From: Humulus lupulus
Taxonomy: Eukaryota > Streptophyta > Magnoliopsida > Rosales > Cannabaceae
Assembly: GCF_963169125.1 (NCBI RefSeq)
Contig: NC_084799.1
Location: forward strand, 106,345,143 to 106,409,142
DNA: 64,000 nt
Direction of reading: 5' to 3'
Below the pieces are notes generated by a model, which was not told the DNA's origin, ran no database searches, and saw nothing but the letters and a program-made list of their open reading frames with translations. This document shows, one piece after another, positions 44,441 through 57,001 of the stretch. Made by a program: the position numbers and the translations under genes. The stretch's first letter is position 1, and every line of letters starts with the position of its first letter.

Positions 44441-46896
44441 ATGGCTATCAATACTAGAATCCAGACTCAAGAAGCACAAGGGGGAACCTTAACACTGCCC
44501 ATCCTAATCACCCCTCGAGCAGTCAGATCCCTCCTTTGCGCCCCACTCATCAAACTCCTCCTCCTAGAAACCTGCCTCCACCAGCCACATTTAAGCATGA
44601 TGAGCCCCATGTGGACTTAGGAGAAGATCTGCACCCTGACCTTGAACAACTGAAAAGGGTCGTGGGAAAAATGCAGGAAAATTTGTTGCCATGCATGAGA
44701 GTCAAGAAGCATCTCAAGAGGCTATATCAGAAGCCCTGAATAAAAGAAGACAAGATTTTCAAGCCTGGTTAGAACAAAGGCAACGAGCCCTTAAAGCTCG
44801 CCAAGAAGAAGCCGGCCACCATAATTCTGAGGCGACAAGGCTATTACAGGTTGTTTTGTCACAAAACGAAGTAGCAAGGCCTCGACCAGTGAACCCTCAA
44901 CCTGAGAACGATGGTCATGCACAACCTGATGCTCCTTGACCAGCTGAACGAGTAATAGAACCAGTCCAACCAGCTCGATCTCATGATCAAGTGGTCCCTC
45001 CTGGACTTGCTAGGAGTCATCACTCCCAAAGGGGAGCTCAGCCAAGAATGCAGTGACTGGTCCACCAAGATGAACAGGTGTTGCTCAAATTAAAACAAGG
45101 TTGTGCCAGACAAGTGTCTGGAGTTGGAAGGCTTGCTAATGAGCACTCAAGGCGAGCTGCCTCGAGAGGAGGGCAGCCCCCAGATCCTGAAGCTGGTCCT
45201 TAATTCTAACAACTAACAAATGAGAGACCCACTAGACAAAACTGAGGTCAGCCACCTCACTGTGCTGGACATAATTTTGGTCATCATCATAGAAGAAGCA
45301 GAAGGAAAAATGACCAAGAGGCCAGCAGTAGTTATCAAACAACTTATAGAGATGGTTATGATGATGATGAAAGGGAAAAGGTACTACCAACCCCGTGACC
45401 ATCAACGGTGTAATGACCATTGACATGATGAAAATCCAAGAGGAAAATTTGTTCCGCCAAGGCCACCTGGGCCTCAAGAAATCCCACCTAGGGAAAATGT
45501 GTAGCCTAAAGGACCATTTGTCCCACCAAGGCAGCAAGGGCCAGTGAACTGTCCCACAAGACCACCTCCTTGTCCTCCTCGAGCAGATAGTCAAAATGTT
45601 GGGGGCAACCAAGAGGGCAAAGTGTCTTTAATAGGCTGGGAAATAGAGAGCTTGGCCTCCGCGATGTCCTCGATCAGCTTAGGAAAGGCAACTCGTCCAA
45701 TGTTGCTAGACTGTTGCATTGGTAATCCTCCATGCACCACAAGCAGGGGCTGCTGCAATCCTTATTACAACACCAGCTATTGTGCCACTAATTTCTCCTA
45801 CAATCCAGGAGCAATTGGAAGCTCTTACCCAAATGGTACGAGAGCTAAAAGCCTCAAAGCTCACTGACATCGACCTAGAAAGAAAGAAAGGGTCTTCTTT
45901 CTCTGAACGGATCAATGATCTAATAGTACCTCCCAAGTTCAAGATGCCAACTTGGAAGATGTATACTGGAAGGGAAGATCCCATCTCACATGTTAACAAT
46001 TTTGAGATACAAACGGACCTCCAAAGGGTTAGAGACGACATCCGTTGTTGGATCTTTCCAGCTACTCTAGCAAATTCTACTCAACAATGGTTCTTCAAAC
46101 TAGAGCTAGGAACCATTACATCCTAGGATACATTTGTGAGGCTCTTTTACTCACAATTCTTTGCTGCTTGTATCCCACCTGTTGAACTCAATGACCTTGT
46201 CGACATTAAGCAAGGGCCAAAAGAGCCTCTGAAGGACTATGTGCAAAGGTTCATGCAAGAGGCTGCCCAATCGAAGATAGTCAGCAATGATGGAAAGTTG
46301 ATGGCCATCATGGCTAGAATCCAAGTAAAGGGTCCTCTATGGACTGACCTAAGGAGAAAAATCATCTACTCAATGAGGGAGTTCTTAGATCGAGCAGAGG
46401 AGTTTATTAAACTAGAGGAAGTCATTAGAAGAGCAGATCAAGCCAATCAGGCAGGTACTAGTATTGTTGCTCCATCCAAGAATAATGGAGCTCCAAACCA
46501 GAACCAAAACTAGACAACCAATGGTAATGGTAATGGAAATAAAAATAACCAAGGAGGTGTAAAACGAAACAACAACTTGAACTATGGCAATAACAAGGAC
46601 AACAAAAGGGCCATAACAAACGATAAACCACGAGATTATATTCCTCGTTTTACCACTTACTCTACACTCTTGGGGTCACAAGCAGAAGTCAAGCTACATA
46701 AGTTGAGGTACCTTATAGGAAGCCCAATCATATCAAGAAGGATAAAAGCAAGAGAGACACTAGCAAGTTATGTTGCTTCCATAAAAATTATGGACATGAC
46801 ACTAATAAATGTAACCAACTTAAAAACAAAATTGAATTTTTCATCCGCCAAAGTCAACAGGCCATGAGAAGATACGTTCAACTACCTGCCAAATAG
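44441..46896 (+). pseudogene. Tat gag (pol-less element)
   Basis: ATG at 44441 (MAINTRIQTQ), frame changes near 44535 and 44690, then an Arg/Gln-rich segment. The gag core lies at 45719-46513 (PPKFKMPTWKMYTGREDPIS; FPATLANSTQQWFFKL; KDYVQRFMQEAAQSK; REFLDRAEEFIKLEE), with a TAG at 46124-46126. A variant zinc-knuckle region (HKNYGHDTNKCNQL, about 46780-46830) follows, and the frame ends at 46894-46896. Core motifs match the gags at 28 and 55 kb but are clearly diverged. No protease, RT or integrase follows. Confidence 0.82.
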
Positions 46897-47008
46897 AATC
46901 CAGCTGCTGCAGGAACTCCTGATGCACCAGCCTAATCAAAGTTGATCAGATATACATAAACAACTCAAGTGCTGAATTGCACCAATTATTATTAGTTAAT
47001 GCAAGGCT

Positions 47009-47700
47009 GGTCGTAAGGCACGATTTGCCCATTTTTCTATGATTAGCCATTTTTATTGTATTTTTAGGTCATAAGGCATGTTTTTGCCCATTTTGTAAAC
47101 GACCAGTAATTTATCAATTTCATGAATATTTTGGTTACTAGGCATGTTCTGCCCATTGAATAACCACTAGTCATTTTTATTTCATTAAAAGTATTGGTCG
47201 TAAAACACATTTTTTGCTTATCTTCACGCGACCAACCATTTTTCTCTTGTCTTTGTTTATTGATTGTAAGGCACAATTTTCCCACTTTCAAACAATCAAT
47301 TACTTTTTCTATGATCTAAACTTTGTAAAGTTGGTTTCAGGCACGACTTGCCCATTAATATCAACCAATGTTTTATTTTTATTTTATAAGACTAATATTA
47401 CTAATCGTAAGACACGTTTTGCCTACTTGGTAAATAATTCTTTATCTGTATTGCTTTTATTTTGAGTTTTCTGGTCGTAAGGCATGATTTTGCCCACATC
47501 AAAACGATGAGATATTAATCATAGTTACTAAACTAGTTGAAAGACACGATTTTCCATTTTATATCGAACAGTTATTGCTATGATTGTTAACTGATCAAAA
47601 AGCACGATTTTCCCATTTTAAAATGATCAGTTATTTATATGACCAAAACAAATTTTTGGTTGCTCATACAGACACGATTTTGTCCAAAATCATTACGAGT
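47009..47700 (+). repeat. Degenerate tandem array, 11 units of about 65 bases
   Basis: Each unit carries a core like GGTCGTAAGGCACGATTTTG followed by CCCATTTT. Cores start near 47009, 47067, 47133, 47196, 47262, 47333, 47403, 47473, 47537, 47593 and 47658, with spacing 56-71. Units often end with an inverted GACCA near the next core. It sits in the 3' noncoding part of the Tat element, a place where related plant elements are known to generate satellite-like repeats. Confidence 0.85.
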
Positions 47701-47849
47701 TATCTATAAGGGACTGTGCTAGTACATTCAATTTGCCAACTATTGTGTTTATCATAAGTATTGTTTAACATGTATGGTTCCACTGTCTTTGTATATTTTC
47801 TATGTGATATGTTTTGAACAACTAGGCTAAGTTCAAACAAACATTGGTT

Positions 47850-47907
47850 ATTTGGCAAGTGACCAAGGACTTACCTCCTCGATCACATGGGGGGCACATA
47901 GGGTATA
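47850..47907 (+). other. Tat subterminal inverted repeat and purine tract
   Basis: CAAGTGACCAAGGACTTACC followed by TCGATCAC and ATGGGGGGCACATAGGG. It corresponds to the hairpin and second purine tract at 23335-23383 of the complete element. No Tat LTR follows; a Copia LTR begins at 47908. Confidence 0.6.
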
Positions 47908-48901
47908 TGTTAGGATTAATGCCCTAAAAGCATGTAAAGATATTTTATTAATTTAAATAAAAGTACAATTTTATTATATTTGAATGTTATAATTAATTTT
48001 TGAATTAATTATATAATAATATCAAGAAAATTCATTATTCATTCATGAGAATATGATCTTTTATTAGTACGAGAGAATTAAGATAATATATAATGAATAA
48101 AATAGTCAGTAACATATTAAAGTAAGGAATCTTTAATGAATTGTTACTAGTCCAGTTTATTAAGCATATGGGATGCAAGTAATCTAGATTCGGATTACTG
48201 ATGTGGATAGACATCTTAGTAAAGGTGTTGTATATAATAGACATTATATATGAACGGACCGATGAGAATTAATTATCTTTATAAATTTATCATTTGACAT
48301 AAAGATTTAATTCTTATCATAATAGATGATCATTTGTAGATCAGTTTGAATCCTGAGTATTCATGAACTCTTGTTTATGTTTATTGGATTTTTTTATTCC
48401 CTTGTTAAAGTTTCTTAGTATAATGAGGCTAGTGACTTTTTTTTGGAGATTCAATATCATGAATGGTTGGTAACATGATTTACAATAATGGAATCTATAT
48501 TTTCCTAACAGATCAAATATTGGTTCCCTTAAGGGTTAATTCTTGAACTTAATAGTTATTGAGCTCAAATCTATAATATAATTATAGACTAATTATTCGC
48601 TAGCAAATTAATGGTACTTAAAGATCAAGAGGTAATTAGAAGGGTAAAACGGTATTCTTAACCAGCTCTAATTAATGAACAAAAAAATGGAGGATAAAAC
48701 TACATTTATTGATTATATAAATGGACTGCAAGATAAAACTCTATAAATATAATTCTATAAATACTTAGAGTGCAATTCCATATTTATAGTGGAGTAATCA
48801 TGGAATTAATAAGTAGGATTATTGGATTAAAGAGTTTAACTAATATTCTGGTTTATTGGAGCTTCGTATTATAGGTTCATGGTCCCCAAACCACCTCTGT
48901 A
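47908..48901 (+). mobile_element. Copia LTR fragment (first 990 bases)
   Basis: Starts TGTTAGGATTAATGCCC and is colinear with the solo LTR at 38353, ending where that LTR reads CCTTTGTACTAC. It is cut at 48901/48902 by Athila sequence. The ORF at 48035-48244 is LTR sequence. Confidence 0.8.
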
Positions 48902-49611
48902 CGGTCCGAACGTCCCCCTTTTGTCCCAGATTTCCATATCGAACTCTTGTAGCAACAAAACCCATCGAATCAAACGTGGCTTAGCATCTTTCTTGGTCAT
49001 AAGATATTTTATTACAGATTGGTCCGTATATGCTATGACCATATTGCCAATTACGTAAGGTCAGAATTTATCAAAGGCAAATACTATGGCTAGTAACTCT
49101 TTCTCCATGGTGGCATAATTAAGTTGAGCATCATTAAGAGTTCTACTAGCATAGTAAATAGTCCTAAATACCTTATCTACACACTATCCCAACACCGCTC
49201 CCACTGCATAGTCACTTGCATTACTCATAAGCTCAAACGGTTTATCCCAATTTGGTGACACAACAATAGGAGCAAAACCAATTTCTCCTTCAGCGTGTTA
49301 GATGCCTTTAAACATTCAACATCACAGTCAAACACCACATCATTCATAAGTAGAGTGGATAAGGGCTTCAAAATAGTCAAAAATTCCTTGATAAGCCTCC
49401 TATAAAATCCAACGTTGCCCAAGAAACTACGAACCCCCTTAACAGACACTGGTGGAGGTAAGTTTTCTATTGTAGATATCTTAGCCCTGTCTACCTCAAT
49501 ACCATGGCATGAAATCTTGTGGCACAAGACTATTCCTTCCGTCACCATAAAGTGACATTTCTCCCAATTTAATACTAAGTTTGACTCTTCATATCTTTTC
49601 AAAACCATCTC
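48902..49611 (-). pseudogene. Athila RT end and RNase H
   Basis: 49225-49608 encodes the RT thumb (NLVLNWEKCHFMVTEGIV, GVRSFLGNVGFYRRLI). From about 49200 down to 48902, broken frames read an RNase H ([42 protein letters not shown]). Its catalytic Glu region is present but the frame has stops. It is cut at 48902, so integrase is missing. Confidence 0.8.
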
Positions 49612-51300
49612 CTAATTAGCCAAACATCCATCAAAAGAGGCACCAAAGATGGAAAAGTCATCCATGAAGATTTCTATACCTTTTTCCACTATGTCTAAGA
49701 AGATAGACATCATACATCTTTGAAACGTTGTTGGAGCGTTACACAACCCAAACATCGTTCTTCTAAATGCAAATGTTCCATAGGGGAACGTGAAGGTGGT
49801 CTTTTCTTGGTCCTCCGGTGCAATGGGAATTTGATGGTACCCCGAATACCCATCCAAGAAACAATAATAAGGATGGCCTACCAATCTGTCCAATATCTGA
49901 TCTACAAAAGGCAAGGGGAAATGGTCCTTCCTGGTTGCCTTATTCAGTTTACAATAGTCAATACAAATTCTCCACCCTGTTACCGTACAAGTTGGAATCA
50001 GTTCATTATTATCGTTCTTAACCACCATCATGCAACCTTTCTTCGGGACTACCTGAATAAGACTAACCCATGCACTGTCAAATATTGGGTAAATCACCCT
50101 TGCATCCAACCATTTAAGGATTTCCTTCCTTACCACCTCTTTCATTGAAGGATTAAGCCTCCTCTGAGAATTGATACTAGGCTTACTATCCTCCTCTATT
50201 AATATACGATGCATCACTGTTGAAGGACTGATACCCTTAATATCTGCCAAAGTCCACCCAATTGCTAGTTTATGAGCCCTCAACACCCTAAGTAGCTTCT
50301 CTTCTTCCATAGTAGACAATGAAGCAGAAATAATAACCAGTGGTGTATTATTCTCACCTAAATATGCATATTGAAGGTGACCAGGCAATGTCTTTAACTT
50401 AAGGACTGGTGGTTTCTCAATAGAAGGGAGCGGTCTCTCAAGCACTTGCCCTAATTCCACATATTTCTTTTTATAAACTTGCCCCGCTGAGTTCAACCAC
50501 TTAACATATTCGATGGTTGTAGTACCATCACACTCCTCTTGACTTGCAACCAAACTCAACTCAAGTGGGTCCTCAATAGACTTTACCCCTTCACCTTGTT
50601 CCTCCAATACACTGACATTGAAATAAATACTAGCTGAAGGGTATTTCAAGGCTTTAAAGACATTTAAAACTACCTCATCGCCTTGTACTCTGAACCTTAA
50701 CTCACCCTGCTGGACATCAATTAACGCCTGCCCCGTGGCTAAAAATGGTCTTCCCAATATAATAGGCACGTTCTCATCTTCCTCCATATCTAATACAATA
50801 AAATCTGATGGGAAAATTAACTTATCTACCTTTACTAGGACATCCTCTAGAATCCCACGAGGATGCTTAATAGACATGTCTGTTAACTGCAGTGTCACTG
50901 TAGTGGGGTGCGCTTCTCCTAACCCCAATCTCCAATAAACTGACAATGGCATTAAATTAATACTGGCACCCAAATCACAAAGAGCTCGCTCACACTGAAA
51001 ATTTTCTATGGTGCACGGGAAAGTAAAACTGTCTGGATCCCTTAAATTATGAGGGAGCTTCCTCTGTAAGATGGCGCTGCACTCCTCTGTCAAAGCCACT
51101 ATCTCAAAATCCTCCATTCGCCTTTTCTTGGATAATATATCCTTCATAAACTTCACATAACTGGACATTTGCTCCAAACCCTCAGTGAATGGTATGTTGA
51201 TGTGAAGTTTCTTAAACACCTCAAGAAACTTGGTGAATTGCTTATCGAGATTCACTTTCCTAAACCTATGAGGATACGGTAATTTAGGAGTAGGTTCCAC
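49612..51300 (-). pseudogene. Athila protease and reverse transcriptase
   Basis: An open frame of 562 residues. The protease part has ALCDLGASINLMPLSVY (the D-L-G-A variant typical of Athila) and NVPIILGRPFLATG. RT has QVVPKKGCMMVV, WRICIDYCKLNKATRKDHF, CFLDGYSGYHQIPIAPED and the catalytic EIFMDDFSIFG. The frame stops at 49612-49614, just after the catalytic core, and resumes at 49608. It is surprisingly long and intact for an element that lacks its 3' half. Confidence 0.88.
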
Positions 51301-51867
51301 AATCTCAACTTTTGGATTACCCTTTTTCTGAAGATCATCAGTGGCCCTCTTCTTCTCTCTGGTGTAGCTACCCTTTTATCTTGACTCTTCACCTCTTCCT
51401 CTGGAACTTAAACTAAAGGCCCTTTATAACTAGTCCCACTCCTTAAAGTGACCGCTTGACACTGCTCTTTGGGGTTCACTTCTGTGGAACTAGGAAAATT
51501 CCCTTGTGGTCGACTAGATGTAGTTTAGCCAACTGACCCATTTGTGCCTCCAAATTCCTGATTGAAGACCTTGTCTCTGTCATGAATTGATTTAATTGGT
51601 CAGGTTGAGCTGTTGGTGGGTTCATTGGAGGATTTGGTGGTGGATGAGATTGGTGTGGGTTTTGATCATAATAAGGCCTAGGGTGTAGTCCATAGGTTGG
51701 TTGGTGAGGTGGGTGTTGAGGTGGATATTGTGGCTGCAGTCCTTGGTTATTTTTCCAAGACAAGTTGGGATGATTCTTCCATGCAGGAGTATATGTATTT
51801 GAGTAAGGGTTGTGGGAAGGTCTTGGGAAGTTGCCAATAGCATGTGCCTATTCCAAAGGCAAACTGA
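51301..51867 (-). pseudogene. Athila gag C-terminal linker
   Basis: Low-complexity Pro/His/Gln-rich coding (51476-51763, QGLQPQYPPQHPPHQ) with a coiled segment (QFMTETRSSIRNLEAQMGQL) that precedes protease in Athila elements. Frame breaks lie on both sides. Confidence 0.65.
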
Positions 51868-52783
51868 TCACTCTGTTGAGCAACTAGCATTGCTCGAGCA
51901 TTGCTCATAAGAATGCGGACCCCCACAAATCTCACAACTCATTACATTCTGTACTTGAATTGCTTTGGTGGCGAGGCTATTCTGTTGCAATTGCTTGGTT
52001 AGAGATGCCACTTGAGCGGTCAATAAAGCAATAGGATCGACCTCTAAGACTTCTGCCACCTTCTTAGTCTCACACTTAGTTGGCCAATTGTAGTTGTTCA
52101 TGGCCATCTCTTCCAGTAATTCATAAGCTTCATTAGCACTTTTTCTCATAAATGCTCCTCCCGATGCTGCATCAATAATATTTCCCCCCAAACCATTATA
52201 AAATGTGTGCACCAACAGCCACTTCTCTATTCCATGATGTGGGCACTTCCTTTGCAACTCTTTAAAATGTTCCCACGCATCATATAAGGACTCCCCATCC
52301 AGTTGATGGCAGTTATTAATTTCTCCTCTATATCGGGCTAACTTAGTAGGGGAAAATATTTCCCAAGAAATTTCTGAGCCAAATCTTCCCAAGTGGCTAT
52401 AGAGTTGGCTTGTAATGAATTCAACCAACTTTGGCTTGTAATGAATTCAACAAACTCTTAGCTCTGTCTCTTAATGAAAATCGGAATATTCTTAATCTGA
52501 CAACATCGTTCATTTTGAATGTTTGACACAACTCTAAAGTGTTGGTGATGTGGAGATTTGGATCCTCATTTGGTAATCCCCCAAATTGTACAAAATTCTG
52601 CACCATTTGAATAATCGAGGGTTTTATCTCAAAATTATTCGCCTAAACATTAGGAGGACGAATACATGAATGTATCCCCGTAACAGTAGGGAGTACATAA
52701 TTTCTCAATGGCGGATCAGCCTCAGGTGCTGCATTACCCATATATGCATTATTGTTGACAACATTATTCTCATTCTTAACCAT
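51868..52783 (-). pseudogene. Athila gag
   Basis: Start MVKNENNVVN at 52781-52783; a stop near 52642 follows PPNV. The second piece (52421-52606) has [20 protein letters not shown]. The third (51868-52428) has GESLYDAWEHFKELQRKCPH, HTFYNGLGGNIIDAASGGAF, ANEAYELLEEMAMNNY and the knuckle CEICGGPHSYEQC. A short duplicated stretch, TTGGCTTGTAATGAATTCAA, lies at 52405 and 52431 and causes the frame change between pieces two and three. Confidence 0.85.
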
Positions 52784-52953
52784 TCTCTCTAACCTCTTCT
52801 ATTTTCTATTCCTTGTACAAGTCTTCTCAATCTCAAGATCAACAGGCACTAGTGACACCAATCCTTGATGTCTCATACACAAATTAACCCTGAAATCATG
52901 AGGCAAGCAAGGAAATATAATAACTAAAATGTCAAAGAGAAACCAAATTAGAA

Positions 52954-52970
52954 CCCTGGCAATGATGCCA
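52954..52970 (-). other. Athila primer binding site, decayed
   Basis: The minus strand reads TGGCATCATTGCCAGGG, a C-to-T/G-to-A decayed form of the TGGCGCCGTTGCCGGGG (tRNA-Asp) site usual in Athila elements. Confidence 0.7.
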
Positions 52971-52976
52971 AAAACA

Positions 52977-53416
52977 TGATCGGTAAAATAACACACGCAA
53001 GTATATGTGGTAGTGACAAGTAATAGTTTTCTGTAGGAACGAGATCGTCCCACAATGACTTCTATTCAAGTACCAATATTTTACTCTTGATTTCTATTTG
53101 ACTATTGAAATTTAGATTAATTAATAAACTAGTTATAAAAACTAAAGTAAACAAAACAATAATAATGAGTAATTCAAGAATAAAGACCTAGGGTATTAAT
53201 TTCATCCACTATTTCACTTGTCAATTTAACTATTTCAGCATAATTCAATCTTCCAATTCTATCTTAATAGTGGGTTATCAAAGACAATCTTAATTCTTTA
53301 TCAAGATAAAAAGACATCAACCTATATGCAAATCTTTTACATATCTGTGACAGATTTTAACACATAGCAGGCATTAAACATCATAACCCTAAAAACTACA
53401 CAAATCATGTAGATAC
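52977..53416 (-). mobile_element. Athila 5' LTR end, truncated by a Tat element
   Basis: Follows the primer site, with GATCA as its minus-strand end. It is AT-rich. Only about 440 bases remain before the Tat LTR begins at 53417, so the Tat insertion interrupted it. Confidence 0.65.
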
Positions 53417-54023
53417 TGTTATCCAAAAAACAAACACGGATGACGTGGCAGGTGATTTCTGAACACGTGGCTGACACTTGGCAGAGTTCTTTTAGAGTAT
53501 CGACCAGTAAGATATTCTAAGCATAACGATTGAGTTTATCTTACGACCAGCCTGGTCGTACACTCCGCATATTTCAAAATAATTCTGTAAAGATCATAGT
53601 CAATCCCAAGATTGTCTCCAATAATTCCTGATTATCTGATTAATTAGGAGAGAATATCTGTAACAAATTAATGTAATCCTCCTTGAACCTATAAATAGTG
53701 AAAGATAGTTCAAGGAGGGGACTTTTTGGCTTTTTGATTACTTGAGAGTATTAATTTGCGAGAGAATTAGAGCTAAGGGATTGCGATATATTGTTTGTTT
53801 TTGAAAGGTCTATGAAACTCATAGAACCCTTGTTCTTTGATCACCCCTTCGAGATCTAATATCAATAATAGCTCAAGTGGACGTAGGTTATTACCAGTTT
53901 CTGGGGCCGAACCACTATAAATTCTTGTGTGCTTTATTTTTTTTGTCATTATATTCATTCCAACATATCTGTCCACATCAAGCATTTTGACTCCGTGTCA
54001 ATTGACCAAAATCTGGGTCAACA
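53417..54023 (+). mobile_element. Tat 5' LTR (607 bp)
   Basis: TGTTATCCAAAA...GGGTCAACA. It has TATA 53691-53698 inside a perfect 11-base inverted repeat (53679-53689 CCTCCTTGAAC, 53709-53719 GTTCAAGGAGG), and near its start ACGTGGC and CACGTGGC motifs. The left flanking 5-mer is GATAC. Confidence 0.9.
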
Positions 54024-54026
54024 TTC

Positions 54027-54044
54027 TGGTGCTTTCATTGAGAG
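54027..54044 (+). other. Tat primer binding site
   Basis: TGGTGCTTTCATTGAGAG, identical to the site at 29968-29985. Confidence 0.65.
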
Positions 54045-54070
54045 CTTGATACGAAATCGTTGATATAGTA

Positions 54071-56262
54071 ATGGTGAAAACAACAAGGAAGACTAGACAG
54101 GCGGCTAGCGCGGCACCATCTCAACCGCCTCCTCCTCCTCCCAATGTAGCTGAAAATGAGCCACATTCAGAATTTGATGAGGAAGAATTCGATTCTGAGA
54201 CACTGAGGAATACCCTGGGGGTATTGCAGGATGAACTGGCAAATCTGAGGGCCAGCCAGGAAAGTACTGCTGAGATTATGACATGGCAGCAACAAGAAAT
54301 TGAGCGACAGGGCCAGGAGTTGAGTGAAAGACAGGCGGAGACGGACCGTCGTCAAAGGGAGGTCATGGTAGCCCTTGAAGCAGCCCTGCAATTGACTAGG
54401 AATCAGGCTGCACCTGCCTCACAGCCTGATCAGCCTTCAAATGGGCCACCCTAGAGGGGTCCCAATCCTAGCCCGCTGATCCAGCCCTCGAGCCCCCAGA
54501 GGCCCGAGCAACTGCCAATGCCTCAGGAGGATGTCCCACCAAGGGATCCTGAAGTGCAGCCTCCATCCCAGGCTGGTCGCGGCAATCCCCCGCAACCAAG
54601 GTAGAATAGGGACGGGCAGCAGCCCCGTAGTCCAAGACCCCATAGGGGCGAAGAGCCGAACCCACCGAGCAGAGGGCAGCGTCCTTCTGGTAACAGAAGG
54701 AACTCAGAGATAAACTCTGCGGTCCAAGGCCCCCCACGGCATGACAATGCACGGGGACCTGCGAACCAATGCAGGCCACCCTCTAACGCTCGGGAAGTTC
54801 CAGCCCAAGGAGGCAACTGAGGGGACAGTCGATCCCACCATAGCCAGTCAAGGTTTAGAGATGGCCATGGTTATAATGAGGCTGACTCAGGCAGAGGAAA
54901 TGTCGGTTGGAGAAATGGAGAGAGAGGTGGGGGCAGAAGCCCACCACCTAGGGATGACCAACCTGAAAGACGTGACGCTGGGGGGCAGCCCAGGCAAAAT
55001 AACGTCTTTAACCGTCTCGAAGCTAGCGAGCAACGGCGAAGAGACGAAGATTTAAGAGATGTACTCAACGATCGCAGAGAACGGCACGATGAGTACATTC
55101 CCCCAACAGTAGAGGCTCCAGCGATTCCTGGCGCCGTGCAAGCCCAAATAGACACCCTCAACCTGGCAATGCAACAGCTGGTCGGGGGAAGAATGTCTCA
55201 CATCGATCACGATAGGAGAAAGAGCACTCCTTTCGTTCAGAGAATAGCTATGGCAGAGACTCGTAGTAAGTTTAAGATGCCCACGCTTCTGAATTTTGAC
55301 GGGTATGGTGACCCAGTATCTCATGTAAACAAGTTTGAGATACAGATGGACATCCAGAAAGTGTCCAAAGACGCTCGGTGCAAGATCTTTCCTGCAACAC
55401 TTTCTGATGCCGCACAAGAATGGTATTTTAAGTTCCCCCTCGCGAGTATCGTCTCTTGGGAAATGTTCGTAAAATAATTTTACGAAAAATTCTATGTGGG
55501 TCGTGTGCACCCAACTGAGGCAAATCAGCTGGTCGAAATACGCCAGCAAGAAGGAGAGCCACTGAAGGACTATGTCCAGCATTTTATGTGAGCAGCTGCT
55601 GGAGCAAAAAATGTGGGAGACGAAGGCAAGATGATGGCGATAACTGCAGGGGTTAAGCATCGTACACCTCTTTGGAACAGCCTCAGAAAGCATGGGGTTA
55701 GGACTACCCAGGAATTTTTGGATAGAGCTGATCGATACATCAAGCTCGAGGATGCCATCGCCAGTGAAGGAAAACCCCTAGGCAAGGATAAGGGGACTGT
55801 CGAGCCCGCCAAAGCTGCCAATGGGTCAAAACCCAACGACAAAGGCAACGGGAGCGGCAATGGCAATGGCAAGAATGGGGGGAAACGGCCGCATAATGAG
55901 CCTTCCACCTCTGACAATAAACGAGCCAAGGGCAATCATTATGAACCGCGGTTCACTAACTACACTGCCCTTATTGAGTCTTGGGGAGAGGTGTATCAGG
56001 CCACGAGTTCTAGTGTGCCTTATAAAAAATCTGCTCCCATTCGAAAAGATATTTCGAAGAGAGACACTACTAAGTTCTGTCGTTATCATAACGACTACGG
56101 ACATGATACAAATGAATGCAACCAGCTAAAAGATGAAATCGAGTTCCTTATTAGACAAGGACACTTAAGAAGATATGTACGGGCCTCGGGAAATTCCCAA
56201 TGAGAGGCTCCAGGTGGGAACGAGCATGCGCCCGCACGCCAACGCTCGCCACCTTTGCAGCC
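54071..56262 (+). pseudogene. Tat gag
   Basis: Start MVKTTRKTRQ at 54071. An acidic/coiled N-terminus (LQDELANLRASQES) and a Pro/Arg-rich middle are followed by the core 55136-55477 (KFKMPTLLNFDGYGDPVSHV) and 55613-56203 (GVRTTQEFLDRADRYIKLED, then the CRYHNDYGHDTNEC knuckle). Stops lie at 54452-54454 (CAG in the sister), 54602-54604 (shared with the sister), 55475-55477, near 55589 (CGA in the sister) and near 56201 (CGA in the sister). Confidence 0.88.
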
Positions 56263-57001
56263 TCACCCCGTAGCTGGCACTTTACTCACCATTTTTGGAG
56301 GCCCGCACCTCGTGCGAAGCAGTGGAAATACGAGGGAACGATATGCTAAGACCCTACGTCACGACCAGGACATCGAGATGATGACTGTGGAGGATAGGGC
56401 ATCAAAGAAGGCACGATCAGAGGATGGTGAAATAACCTTCTCTGATAGCGACGCCCAGCATGTCCGGTTCCCACATTCCGATCTGCTGGTCGTGGACGTC
56501 CAAATCGCCAACATGATGGTGAAGAGAGTACTAGTTGATACAGGAAGTTTAGTAAACATCCTATACAAATCTTCGTTGGAACACATGAAGTTGTTTGTCA
56601 AGTACTTGGAGCCCTAAAACCAAACAATTTACGGCTTCTCCGGTGAGGGACTCACCCTGGCAGGGTCAATCAGGCTTCCAGTGATAGCAGGTACAGTACC
56701 TGCTACTAGGACATTACTCGCTACTTTCATAGTAGTCGATTGTCCTTCGGCGTACAATGCTATCATTGGAAGGCCCATACTGGTTGATCTTTGGGCCGTC
56801 ACCTCAGTATGGCACTTGGCCATGAAATTCCCGACAGACGCAGGGGTAGGACGCGTGTTGGGTAATCAGAGAGAAGCAAGGGAGTGATACAACGCCTCAG
56901 TCACAAAGGCGAAGAAGGGAACGTCGAAGAGCACTCCCCCAAATAGGTTACAGATGGTTATTGATACACAAGCCCAATCCGGTGATGAAGTCACCAAATA
57001 G
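56255..57001 (+). pseudogene. Tat aspartic protease
   Basis: KRVLVDTGSLVNILYKSSL carries the D-T-G active site, and AIIGRPILVDLWAV follows. Stops lie at about 56615 and 56886, and TAG at 56999-57001. It is otherwise colinear with 27001-27732. Confidence 0.85.
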
